Positions 26,314 through 34,228 of a stretch of 64,000 nt of DNA are shown here, in pieces. Within the stretch, counting starts at the first letter, position 1. Every line of letters starts with the position of its first letter. A model generated the notes under the pieces. The model searched no databases and had not been told where the DNA came from. It saw nothing but the letters and a program-made list of their open reading frames with translations. Both the position numbers and the translations under genes were made by a program. The DNA comes from CBDDKZ01 sp965230415 (GTDB taxonomy: Bacteria; Bacteroidota; Bacteroidia; Cytophagales; JAAEPT01): contig CBDDKZ010000005.1 in the NCBI GenBank assembly GCA_965230415.1, positions 1,736,001-1,800,000 of the forward strand. The letters are read 5' to 3'.

Positions 26314-27423
26314 TTATTTATTACTGTACTTTGCTCTTAATTTTTTTGGTGCGACCAAAAACAAACCGAAGCGAAAAAATAAAGATTCCGACAAGGTGTT
26401 GGAAATAACCAGGTTGTTATTGTTTATGAGTTGAAAGGCACGGTCAAAATAAGTGTCTGAATCGGATACGTCAAAGTTCATATTAATTCTTAATCCACCA
26501 TTAAGACTCATCCATATGAAATCATAAATTTCACGTTCGTAGCGCAACATAAGCTTAAAATCAGACTTTTCCAGATACAATGGGTTATCACCGAATCCAT
26601 TGAGGTTTATGTTATAATTATCACCTTCAAAGAAGGCTTCCAGGTATACTAAATTCTTTGCTGTTAGTTGATGTCCTATGCGCACCCGTACCGGTGCCAG
26701 GGCGTCCAAAGTCCAGTCTTCACGAAAACGATTGCGGTAAAAGAACACCGGGTAAATGCTGGAGCGACCAAATGTATTGCTATAGCTTACCCCCAGTCCC
26801 CATGTTTTAAACGCGTTACTTTTAAAGCCGTACAAGCCGGTAAAGGATGTTTTTTGATAAGACCACAGACTGCCTTCATCAAAGTCTCCGTTAAAACGAA
26901 TGCCCCCTCGGGCTGCCAGGTAGTGATTTCTTTTTAAAGGTCGTATCAAATAAAGGCGTGTTCCAATGCTTTTCATCAATTTATCTTGTAAACTACTTTG
27001 AAAAGTATTTGCAAGCTCATTGGGATTCTGAAAAGCAAACTCTTGTTGATAGTATTTTATGCCGACAAGCAACTTCAATTGATCTTTGTTGAGTATTGGA
27101 AAACGCAATCGTGCGAACCAGCTTTTGGTTCTTCGAACGTTATTCTTAAAAGAAGAGTCTGAACTTCCGTAGTCAGACGTCATGAAGTAATTGGGAACGC
27201 GATCCTGATAGACTTCTAAGCCTTTGGATGGAGAAAAGCCTTTCACCCGAGGTATGCAGATACCCTCTTCGGTACATATTCCGGCTTGATACAAGGAGTC
27301 AATACGTAAATCGAACTGCGCCCACGCGGCTTGATAAAATAGCAACAATACAATGCATAAACCCTGATATTTGAATCGCCTCACCAAACAATTAACGCTC
27401 ATATGTCTCCCCGCATTTACCAA
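26314..27423 (-). CDS. Outer-membrane beta-barrel protein (DUF6268-like)
   Basis: 369 residues with a signal peptide (hydrophobic 17-35, ending QAAWAQ; a start at MSVNCL would shorten the N-terminus). The body alternates amphipathic strands (LVYLEAFFEGDNYNINLNGFG, FKLMLRYEREIYDFIWMSLNGGLRINMNF) and ends in a barrel-like FRFGLFLVAPKKL. It resembles DUF6268-type barrels. It is the last gene of the six-gene ppk operon, 14 bp after the HD-PycTM gene, and would be the outer-membrane end of that system. Confidence 0.75.
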   Translation of the reverse strand: MVNAGRHMSVNCLVRRFKYQGLCIVLLLFYQAAWAQFDLRIDSLYQAGICTEEGICIPRVKGFSPSKGLEVYQDRVPNYFMTSDYGSSDSSFKNNVRRTKSWFARLRFPILNKDQLKLLVGIKYYQQEFAFQNPNELANTFQSSLQDKLMKSIGTRLYLIRPLKRNHYLAARGGIRFNGDFDEGSLWSYQKTSFTGLYGFKSNAFKTWGLGVSYSNTFGRSSIYPVFFYRNRFREDWTLDALAPVRVRIGHQLTAKNLVYLEAFFEGDNYNINLNGFGDNPLYLEKSDFKLMLRYEREIYDFIWMSLNGGLRINMNFDVSDSDTYFDRAFQLINNNNLVISNTLSESLFFRFGLFLVAPKKLRAKYSNK

Positions 27424-27436
27424 CTCCCGCTTTATT

Positions 27437-28642
27437 TTAAGTCAAATCCTGTAACCCGAATACAAACAATATAACTGAAATAACAAGTCCGGTAACGAAC
27501 AAGTAATAACTATATCTCAACAGACGGTATTTCCTGTTCAGTACTATGCCCAGGAAGTAGAGGTCACGTGTTAAACTTTTATATAGATAGTCTTTGTCTT
27601 GCATTAATTCACCAATCCCCCATTCATATTCATCGAGTGTCATACCGTGAAAGTTGCCAAAAAACAACAAATTCCCTTTTTTCTCTAATACTTCTTTACG
27701 GGAAATCATTCCACCTGTGGTGTGAGGTATTGTTGAAAGAATGGAAATAATAATTGTGCCTATACTAAAAATAGTTAAGGACAAACCCGGATAAATAAGG
27801 TAAGGGTTGCTATCCATTTTGGGAAACATGGCCGAAAAGACAATGGAAATAATAATCGCGTTTACACTAATCAATGTATTTGCTTTACCATCTGCAATTT
27901 GGCTCAAGCTTACATGGTTTCTTAGTGTTACCCGAAACATTGTCTCTATACCTTTTTCGGGTAGCTTCTCCTTTTCTTGTTTTGCCAGTTCTTTATTTTT
28001 CTTCTTATCTTTTTTGTTTTTCTTTTTCTCGTTCAGGCTGCTTAATTGATCTTTAATACGTTCAATATTCTCCATTTTCTGATCCTGATAATGCGTTTTG
28101 GCGTAATCAGTATGAAATTGATGGTCTTTCATAAATCGTATACAAATTTGCCCCCACGCTTCAGCTGTAAATTCTTCTCCATCACCACAACTTGCATTGA
28201 GTTCTTTGTAGAGATTGTTGAATGTCGTTTCGTTATAATTTTCTGCGCCAAGATGAGATAAATCTGCATCCTGAATGATGCGTTCGTTGAGGCTTTTTGC
28301 CTGATGCCCCATTCTTGTCGCCTCAATGGTTTGAGTAATCAACTCCTTTTGCGTTGAAGAGAGGCCTTCTTCTTTTAAAAACTCCATAGCCATTTCCGCA
28401 CTTCGTGCCTCATGACCCTTACTTCCTTTGAAGTAGGCTACGTCGTGAAAGATCGCTGCCAACTCTATACCCAAACGCTCATCCTCCGTTAAATCGGATT
28501 CCGAATCCATAATTTTAAGTGCCTGCTCAGTAACATATACCGTGTGCTCATAATTGTGGTAATAGAGCTTTTTATCTTTGTGCTCATCAAATACGCCTTT
28601 TACATAGTCGAGGCTTCTTTTTATAAGATCGTCCTTATTCAT
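27437..28642 (-). CDS. HD phosphohydrolase fused to a Pycsar-effector-type membrane domain (PycTM)
   Basis: 401 residues. Residues 1-~190 form an HD domain (H33 in NYEHT, H66-D67 in AAIFHDVAYF, D125/D127 in QDADLSH). A Lys-rich linker follows (206-228). Residues ~235-401 match the PycTM/DUF5706 domain: RNHVSLSQIADGKANTLISVNAIIIS, then membrane segments at ~258-274, ~281-303 and ~376-396. PycTM domains are the membrane-disrupting effectors of Pycsar defence, which respond to cyclic pyrimidine nucleotides made by a class III cyclase. The cyclase gene lies in the same operon two genes upstream. The HD part may hydrolyse a nucleotide signal. Confidence 0.85.
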   Translation of the reverse strand: MNKDDLIKRSLDYVKGVFDEHKDKKLYYHNYEHTVYVTEQALKIMDSESDLTEDERLGIELAAIFHDVAYFKGSKGHEARSAEMAMEFLKEEGLSSTQKELITQTIEATRMGHQAKSLNERIIQDADLSHLGAENYNETTFNNLYKELNASCGDGEEFTAEAWGQICIRFMKDHQFHTDYAKTHYQDQKMENIERIKDQLSSLNEKKKNKKDKKKNKELAKQEKEKLPEKGIETMFRVTLRNHVSLSQIADGKANTLISVNAIIISIVFSAMFPKMDSNPYLIYPGLSLTIFSIGTIIISILSTIPHTTGGMISRKEVLEKKGNLLFFGNFHGMTLDEYEWGIGELMQDKDYLYKSLTRDLYFLGIVLNRKYRLLRYSYYLFVTGLVISVILFVFGLQDLT

Positions 28643-28657
28643 AATTGAACCTTGGTT

Positions 28658-31600
28658 TTAAAAGAAGAATCTTGTTCCTACTGTAAGCAAATTGTCCACC
28701 TCTGAAAATGAGTAGGTGCCTACCAACAAAATATAATCAATAATATTTACAAAAGCTCCATAGCCGTGTGAATAGTGCCATACGTCTGAGTCGTCACCAG
28801 GTTCCCAAACTCTTGCCAAATCTACGTGGGCAAGCAGTCCGAAATCGAATGGAGCAATATAGTTTCTTACTTTGAACAAGCTAAAGCGAAAGTCCACGTT
28901 GTTGTAGGCACTTGTTTTTCCGGCGTAACGATTGCGTTGCACCCCTCTAAAATTCTTAAAGCCATTAAGAAAATTAGATTGAAAAAACAGGTAATCGCCT
29001 ACGTTAGTAGCAAAACCCGTTCTGAAATTGATGGTAGCTTGTTTATTAAGCCACAAGATGGGCAGGTAAAGGCGCAATTCGCTGCCAATTTGCCCATATT
29101 CAACATCACTATTTATAGTACTACTGTTCCATAAAAGGTTTACGCGAAAGTCCACACCTCTGGTTGGATATAATTTATGATTGGCATTCCTAAACATATA
29201 ATTCAGCGATGCTCCAATAAAATCGTTGTCTTGAGGCACTTCGTTTGTTAATGCGGCTACGGGTATTTCATCAAATATTATGCGCTCCAAATTCAGGCCT
29301 AGCTTAAGTATTTGCGAGTGACTTTTTGACGCTATTTTTAAGCTAGGTACAAACTTGATGTCATTCATACGAACGTTGTAATTCTCATTTTCTTGTGTTT
29401 CAACTTCATTTCCACTTCCATAATATTGATAAACCAAGGGACCATTTATCGTTAAAGAGCCTGCCAGATCCACTCTGCCTATCGCATCAATGATGTCGTA
29501 ATTGTAAAAAAGGTTGTATCCATTCGATCCGAATGCATGATTTAATAACAACTTGTGACTGTAGCTGTAGGGTTTCTTTTTAAAACCCTGAGCTACGTAG
29601 TTAAATCCCGGACCGATGTAAAATCCATCATTAGGATTGAAACCAATCGAAGCAGAAGGTAATGTTTTGTCTAACACAAAATCCTTGCGATCGTAGTCAT
29701 AAACCCTGTTATCATTGAGCTCAGCGACTCTGGTGTCACTTCCCTTTTCATAGGTATTTTTCTTTTGAGATTCGTAAATACGAGTCATTTTACGAAGACC
29801 GCTTACACTCGATTTATCAATATAGTGGTCTTTCTTTTCACCACCCACAATGCGTACGAGTATGCTCTTGCGCACATTTCCTTCCAGGTGATAAATATCT
29901 TTTCCTCCCAGCCCGTAAAGCCTGATTTCTTTTGTTTCTTTGCGTTTGAAAACACGATGATAATAACGTTCTTCTATTACTTTCTCTCCTTTCTTATAAG
30001 GATATACATTCACTTCAACATTGCCATTTTCCATTCTTATTACCTCAAAATAATCGTCTTTCAAGGTTCCCGGAATACTCACTTCTTTAGCCAGCACTTT
30101 ATAATATGATGCCGCGAAATCAACCAAACGCTTTCGACGTTCCTTCAGCGTTCTTATAATTTCATCACCCGTGACATCATATCCTTCAGGAGGTAATGTT
30201 TTAATGGCTTCTTCAAAAACCTGGTCTGTCATGTTAAGCTGAAGTGTTTTTGCTGTCTGTATCCAATCTTCTTTGGAAGCAGCAATGAGGTAAGAACGAT
30301 CAAAATAACGTGCATTAAAATTGAGCCCTGAAATATCGCGTACGTCATCGTTAAACGGCTGGAATTTTCTGATTAGAAATTTACGATTGGCAATATTCAT
30401 GAATAAACCATCAAATTCGAAAAATGCCTGATCACGGTCTCGTGGTACGGGTCTGTAAAGGGTCTTGTTACCTTCCTTAAAGCTTGCCCACCGCCACTGG
30501 TCATCGTGCCGGTCCCAATCACCGATGAGCATATCAAACAAACGCGCGTTGACAATATACTTCGTATCGGGAACATGCTTGTACTTCCCATGCATTTTGG
30601 CAATAGCATCTTTGTAATTCATTACTTTTTTGGAATTACCAAAAGAGGCCTCACCTGACATATCTCCGTCCGGGCGTTCTTCAAAAAGGCAGAACATGCC
30701 GCCAAACTCTTCCAAATAATCTCCTAAGACCGAATCTTTCGGAACGTAGACCAGGCTGGGGTTTGCATGGTATACGCCCGCAGCATCCGACAAAATAGGA
30801 ATAGTTACAGAGGCGTAGGGGTGCGATCCGGCAATGCCATCATAAATCACATCCTGAGCTATTGTTCCGCGCAAACTGCTTTCTGTTAGAAAGGTCGCAT
30901 TCTTTTTGATACCTCGAAGTGTATATTGCTTTCCATCAGCTCCTTCCACACGTAGCGAAAGTGTCTGCATACCACCACCTTTCTTTATTGGTGTCAATCC
31001 ACCCTTCACATAATTGATATCGAGGTAAGGTACTTTAAGCGGTGTTGTCCATAGATTTCGGTTGAGATCGCCAAAGAACACTCTTTTCACTGGCCCCGCA
31101 GCATAGTTACTATCAGGAACAACAGTAGCAAACCGGCCTTTGTACGATTTTTTATACTTCACTGCCACAGGATTGTTTTTTACCACAGACTTCGTAAATA
31201 ACATCTTTTTGTAGGCTTCGGTCTCTTCTCCTGATTCGGGATCTACCACATAAAAATGCAGCCAAACCTGCCCATTGTCATAATAGGCTATTTTCGAATA
31301 CCCCTTCTGCCGGGCTCCAAAATCCAGATTTTTATCAAATTTCAGATAAGTAAGCTTGCTACCTGAACCACTGACAATATGATGAACATTACGCCGATGG
31401 GTATATTGAAGATTGTGTTCATGACCGGCAGCGTAAATCACATTGTCATACTCGTTCATGGCCTTTAACAACTTGGTCTTCATATCCTGGTAAACAGGAT
31501 GCGTAATATCCTGAGTGTGCCCCAAAAACTTTCTGTAGTAGGGGTAAAGGCTGCCAATTATCGGAAATGGCACATAGGCCTTTTTTCTTTTAGCTGTTAA

Positions 31601-32350
31601 CGGAAAAACGTGGTCTTTAAATTGAAAATGGCCACCATGGTGCCCATTGCTGTAAAGTGGATGATGAGCCGCAACAATCACATTCTGATTGCGGTATTTT
31701 TTGAGCAGGTCTTTAAATGCTACCATTAATTCATCCTCGTTACGTACATCACATCCGTCTTTTTCTCCCGAAGGACGATCAAATTGATGCAACCACCACT
31801 GCGTGTCAATAATTATTAAAACGAGTCCGGGTGCGAGTTTTAATACATCTGGTCCGGGGCAACCATGGCTCGGTCTGAAAACATTACCTTTATCCAGATA
31901 ACCCTGGATATAGTCTTCCTGGCGTTTTACATTTTTGCTGCCACGTTTACCCTGACGATCCCAATCGTGGTTACCGGGTATGAGTACAATGTCACCATCA
32001 TACTTCTTCAGCCCATCTAACTGGACATTAAGCCGAGCTTCGTCTTGAGCCCTTAGGTCATGATCTTTCTTGTGCAGACCTTCAGGGTAAATGTTGTCGC
32101 CAAGAAATACCACTCCGGAATTCTTTGGATCAGCACCTTCCAAGTGGCGCTCCAGTTTATTCATAATAGGTACCGCGTACGATGTATCTCCACCAACGTC
32201 TCCTATCATATAAAGTGTATATAGTAATTTACTGTTAGCTTCGTTCGTTGCTGTCTGTTCATTTTTTTGCGGGTGTTGGTAGGTTAAACGTGCACTGGTA
32301 CAGGCACAAAATAAACAGCAGATTAGGTATATTAATCGGTTCTTAATCAT
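28658..32350 (-). CDS. Calcineurin-like phosphoesterase / kinase-like / Omp85-barrel fusion protein
   Basis: 1230 residues with a lipoprotein-like signal (CCLFCAC). Residues ~45-370 are a calcineurin-type metallophosphoesterase: GDVGGD (50-55), GDNIYPEG (84-91), GNHDWD (126-131), HHPLYSNGHHGG (229-240), GHEH (309-312). Residues ~455-750 look like an atypical kinase (CotH/FAM20C/HipA-like): a hairpin ending in YTLRGIKK, ESSLRG, then IGDWDRHDDQW (609-619) and PVPRDRDQAF (634-643). Residues ~900-1230 are a BamA/TamA-like barrel with FRGVQRNRYAGKTSAYNNVDFR and a terminal FFF. It is predicted to be outer-membrane-bound with soluble catalytic domains. It lies 15 bp upstream of the HD-PycTM gene. 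Confidence 0.88.
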   Translation of the reverse strand: MIKNRLIYLICCLFCACTSARLTYQHPQKNEQTATNEANSKLLYTLYMIGDVGGDTSYAVPIMNKLERHLEGADPKNSGVVFLGDNIYPEGLHKKDHDLRAQDEARLNVQLDGLKKYDGDIVLIPGNHDWDRQGKRGSKNVKRQEDYIQGYLDKGNVFRPSHGCPGPDVLKLAPGLVLIIIDTQWWLHQFDRPSGEKDGCDVRNEDELMVAFKDLLKKYRNQNVIVAAHHPLYSNGHHGGHFQFKDHVFPLTAKRKKAYVPFPIIGSLYPYYRKFLGHTQDITHPVYQDMKTKLLKAMNEYDNVIYAAGHEHNLQYTHRRNVHHIVSGSGSKLTYLKFDKNLDFGARQKGYSKIAYYDNGQVWLHFYVVDPESGEETEAYKKMLFTKSVVKNNPVAVKYKKSYKGRFATVVPDSNYAAGPVKRVFFGDLNRNLWTTPLKVPYLDINYVKGGLTPIKKGGGMQTLSLRVEGADGKQYTLRGIKKNATFLTESSLRGTIAQDVIYDGIAGSHPYASVTIPILSDAAGVYHANPSLVYVPKDSVLGDYLEEFGGMFCLFEERPDGDMSGEASFGNSKKVMNYKDAIAKMHGKYKHVPDTKYIVNARLFDMLIGDWDRHDDQWRWASFKEGNKTLYRPVPRDRDQAFFEFDGLFMNIANRKFLIRKFQPFNDDVRDISGLNFNARYFDRSYLIAASKEDWIQTAKTLQLNMTDQVFEEAIKTLPPEGYDVTGDEIIRTLKERRKRLVDFAASYYKVLAKEVSIPGTLKDDYFEVIRMENGNVEVNVYPYKKGEKVIEERYYHRVFKRKETKEIRLYGLGGKDIYHLEGNVRKSILVRIVGGEKKDHYIDKSSVSGLRKMTRIYESQKKNTYEKGSDTRVAELNDNRVYDYDRKDFVLDKTLPSASIGFNPNDGFYIGPGFNYVAQGFKKKPYSYSHKLLLNHAFGSNGYNLFYNYDIIDAIGRVDLAGSLTINGPLVYQYYGSGNEVETQENENYNVRMNDIKFVPSLKIASKSHSQILKLGLNLERIIFDEIPVAALTNEVPQDNDFIGASLNYMFRNANHKLYPTRGVDFRVNLLWNSSTINSDVEYGQIGSELRLYLPILWLNKQATINFRTGFATNVGDYLFFQSNFLNGFKNFRGVQRNRYAGKTSAYNNVDFRFSLFKVRNYIAPFDFGLLAHVDLARVWEPGDDSDVWHYSHGYGAFVNIIDYILLVGTYSFSEVDNLLTVGTRFFF

Positions 32351-32351
32351 A

Positions 32352-33155
32352 TTATTTTTTGGTTCTTACAAAATACAACAGGGTGGGATTTCCTTCATTT
32401 ATTTCATTAGAAATATACATACCACCATTTTTGTCAAAACAAATTCCCTCTGGCTGGCGAAATACAAAGCTGTTAAGCTGATTATGATCCAATACTTCAC
32501 CTTCAGCGTTTATACGAAGTAAGGTTTTGGAAAATGAGCTGAGAATATAGATACTTCCATTGGGATGTATGGCTATACCCGATGGTTTGAAATTTTCGTG
32601 AATTGCTTCTTTTTTGATCTTAAAAACCGGATCGTTTTTGTATTTCATTTTTTTTAAATCGAACTCATAAACATGTATGTAATCGTTTTCCTTTTTCTTT
32701 TCATGCGACTTACATGCCACAAGCAGACGTTTTTTGGACTGATCATAACACAAACCTTCAAAATCGAAGTGCTTATGTTTTTCAAAAACGTACTTTTTAA
32801 GCTCTTTGCCTTCTTTGTGTTCGTAGATTTTACCGTCACTTCTTAAAACAAAAACAGATTGACCATCGAATGCAATTCCTTCGAAATCGCCTTCTTTCGC
32901 AAACTTGCTTTTAGCTATGATTTTTCCTGTATGGCTATTTAAGTAATAGACTTTTCCCTTCTCATCTTGTACGCAGGCAATTACGGAATCTGAAATATAA
33001 GACAGACCCGAAATTTCATTCAATTCTTCAGGTAGATTAAACGTACGACTTGGCTTAAAACCTTTGGAAGGCGAGGTTTCTGTTAGAGCCGTACAGGACG
33101 AAGCCACCATACTTACTGTTGTACAAAATATTAATTGCCAAATCTTGTTTGTCAT
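32352..33155 (-). CDS. SdiA-regulated-domain lipoprotein (beta-propeller)
   Basis: 267 residues, lipoprotein signal with lipobox MVASSC. The body is a propeller with NEISGLSYISDSVIACVQDEKGKVYYL, DFEGIAFDGQSVFVL, FDFEGLCYDQSKKRLLVACKSH and FKPSGIAIHPNGSIYILSSFSKTLLRI, the repeats of the SdiA-regulated/YjiK family. It is anchored in the periplasm or at the outer membrane. Its start overlaps the cyclase stop by 4 bp and its stop lies 1 bp before the fusion protein start, so it is part of the six-gene operon. Confidence 0.88.
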   Translation of the reverse strand: MTNKIWQLIFCTTVSMVASSCTALTETSPSKGFKPSRTFNLPEELNEISGLSYISDSVIACVQDEKGKVYYLNSHTGKIIAKSKFAKEGDFEGIAFDGQSVFVLRSDGKIYEHKEGKELKKYVFEKHKHFDFEGLCYDQSKKRLLVACKSHEKKKENDYIHVYEFDLKKMKYKNDPVFKIKKEAIHENFKPSGIAIHPNGSIYILSSFSKTLLRINAEGEVLDHNQLNSFVFRQPEGICFDKNGGMYISNEINEGNPTLLYFVRTKK

Positions 33156-34228
33156 GCTGCCATTACTTTATAAAGTCTCACTTCTTGCTGCTTACCTTTC
33201 AGTGAAATAGCCCCAACATCCTCAAAGGTATAGGGTAAATCAGGCTGTTTGGGTACATGTTTAACTAATTCCTGAGATACCAATAAGGTCGTCCCAAACT
33301 CATTACAGCGGTCCTGAATACGGGCAGCGGTATTGATAGTATCACCGTGGTAAGTGATTTCCCGTTTTATTACACCCACTTCAGTAACAATTGCGGGACC
33401 AGCGTGCGTTCCTGCTTTGAACACGGGAAATACGCCGTATGTTTCTTCGTAATAATTGCGCCTTTTTTCAAGTTCTTCCTGAAAAGCATAAAAGGCATTT
33501 AAATAATGTCTGAAATTTTTAATTTCACTTGCAGGCCAGCTAATTACCACTTCATCGCCAACATATTGATATATCTCCGCATTGAAGCGATCTACTACGG
33601 CAAAATCGTTAAAGCAATCTTTGATAAAGCGGCTATAAGTATAATGGCCCAAACGTTCTGCAATTGTTGTTGAGCTTCTAAGGTCTATAAACATAAAAAT
33701 GCGCTCTTCTTCTCGTGGTTTATAAAATCTACCTGTGATAAGCTTCCAAAAATTGCCCGGACCCAATTTTTTTTCTACTACGATGAAGAATTGACCCATT
33801 ATAACCGCTAAAATTAGTTGTAAAATGACTGCACCCAACTCATAAGGCCTTGTGGGCACGATTTCTTGTCCTGAAATACCTTTTAATGAAAGTCGAATAA
33901 AACTGTTCACAAAACTCAATGAAAGTTTAATAATAAGGCTATGCGTAACTACAGCGGCAATAAAAACAACTGCGAGCGATTTACGATACACAATTCTTGA
34001 TAGCACGTATACGTCGACAAGTGCCGTAAACAGCGAAAAAAAGGCAGAAGCAACCACTATAGCGCCTATATTAAAAGGCAATCTGATATGCAATGGTAAG
34101 TAGGCATTTTCGTCAGGTTCCAAGCCATATCCTTTTAATAGTAAATAGCGTGAAAACATGAAGAAAATGAACACTACAAGACATGATAAAAAATAACTGG
34201 TAAAATGCCTTTTAACTTCTCTCATCAT
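33152..34228 (-). CDS. Membrane class III adenylate/guanylate-type nucleotide cyclase
   Basis: 358 residues. Four membrane segments (~12-32, ~50-78, ~84-108, ~130-152) precede a class III cyclase domain. Metal-binding D182 lies in FMFIDLRSST and D225 in QYVGDEVV. D296, N299 and R303 lie in GDTINTAAR. The base-recognising Lys of adenylate cyclases (K-x-x-G-D) is Gln221 here, so the product may not be cAMP. It overlaps ppk1 by 4 bp upstream and the SdiA-type gene by 4 bp downstream. Confidence 0.92.
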   Translation of the reverse strand: MMREVKRHFTSYFLSCLVVFIFFMFSRYLLLKGYGLEPDENAYLPLHIRLPFNIGAIVVASAFFSLFTALVDVYVLSRIVYRKSLAVVFIAAVVTHSLIIKLSLSFVNSFIRLSLKGISGQEIVPTRPYELGAVILQLILAVIMGQFFIVVEKKLGPGNFWKLITGRFYKPREEERIFMFIDLRSSTTIAERLGHYTYSRFIKDCFNDFAVVDRFNAEIYQYVGDEVVISWPASEIKNFRHYLNAFYAFQEELEKRRNYYEETYGVFPVFKAGTHAGPAIVTEVGVIKREITYHGDTINTAARIQDRCNEFGTTLLVSQELVKHVPKQPDLPYTFEDVGAISLKGKQQEVRLYKVMAA

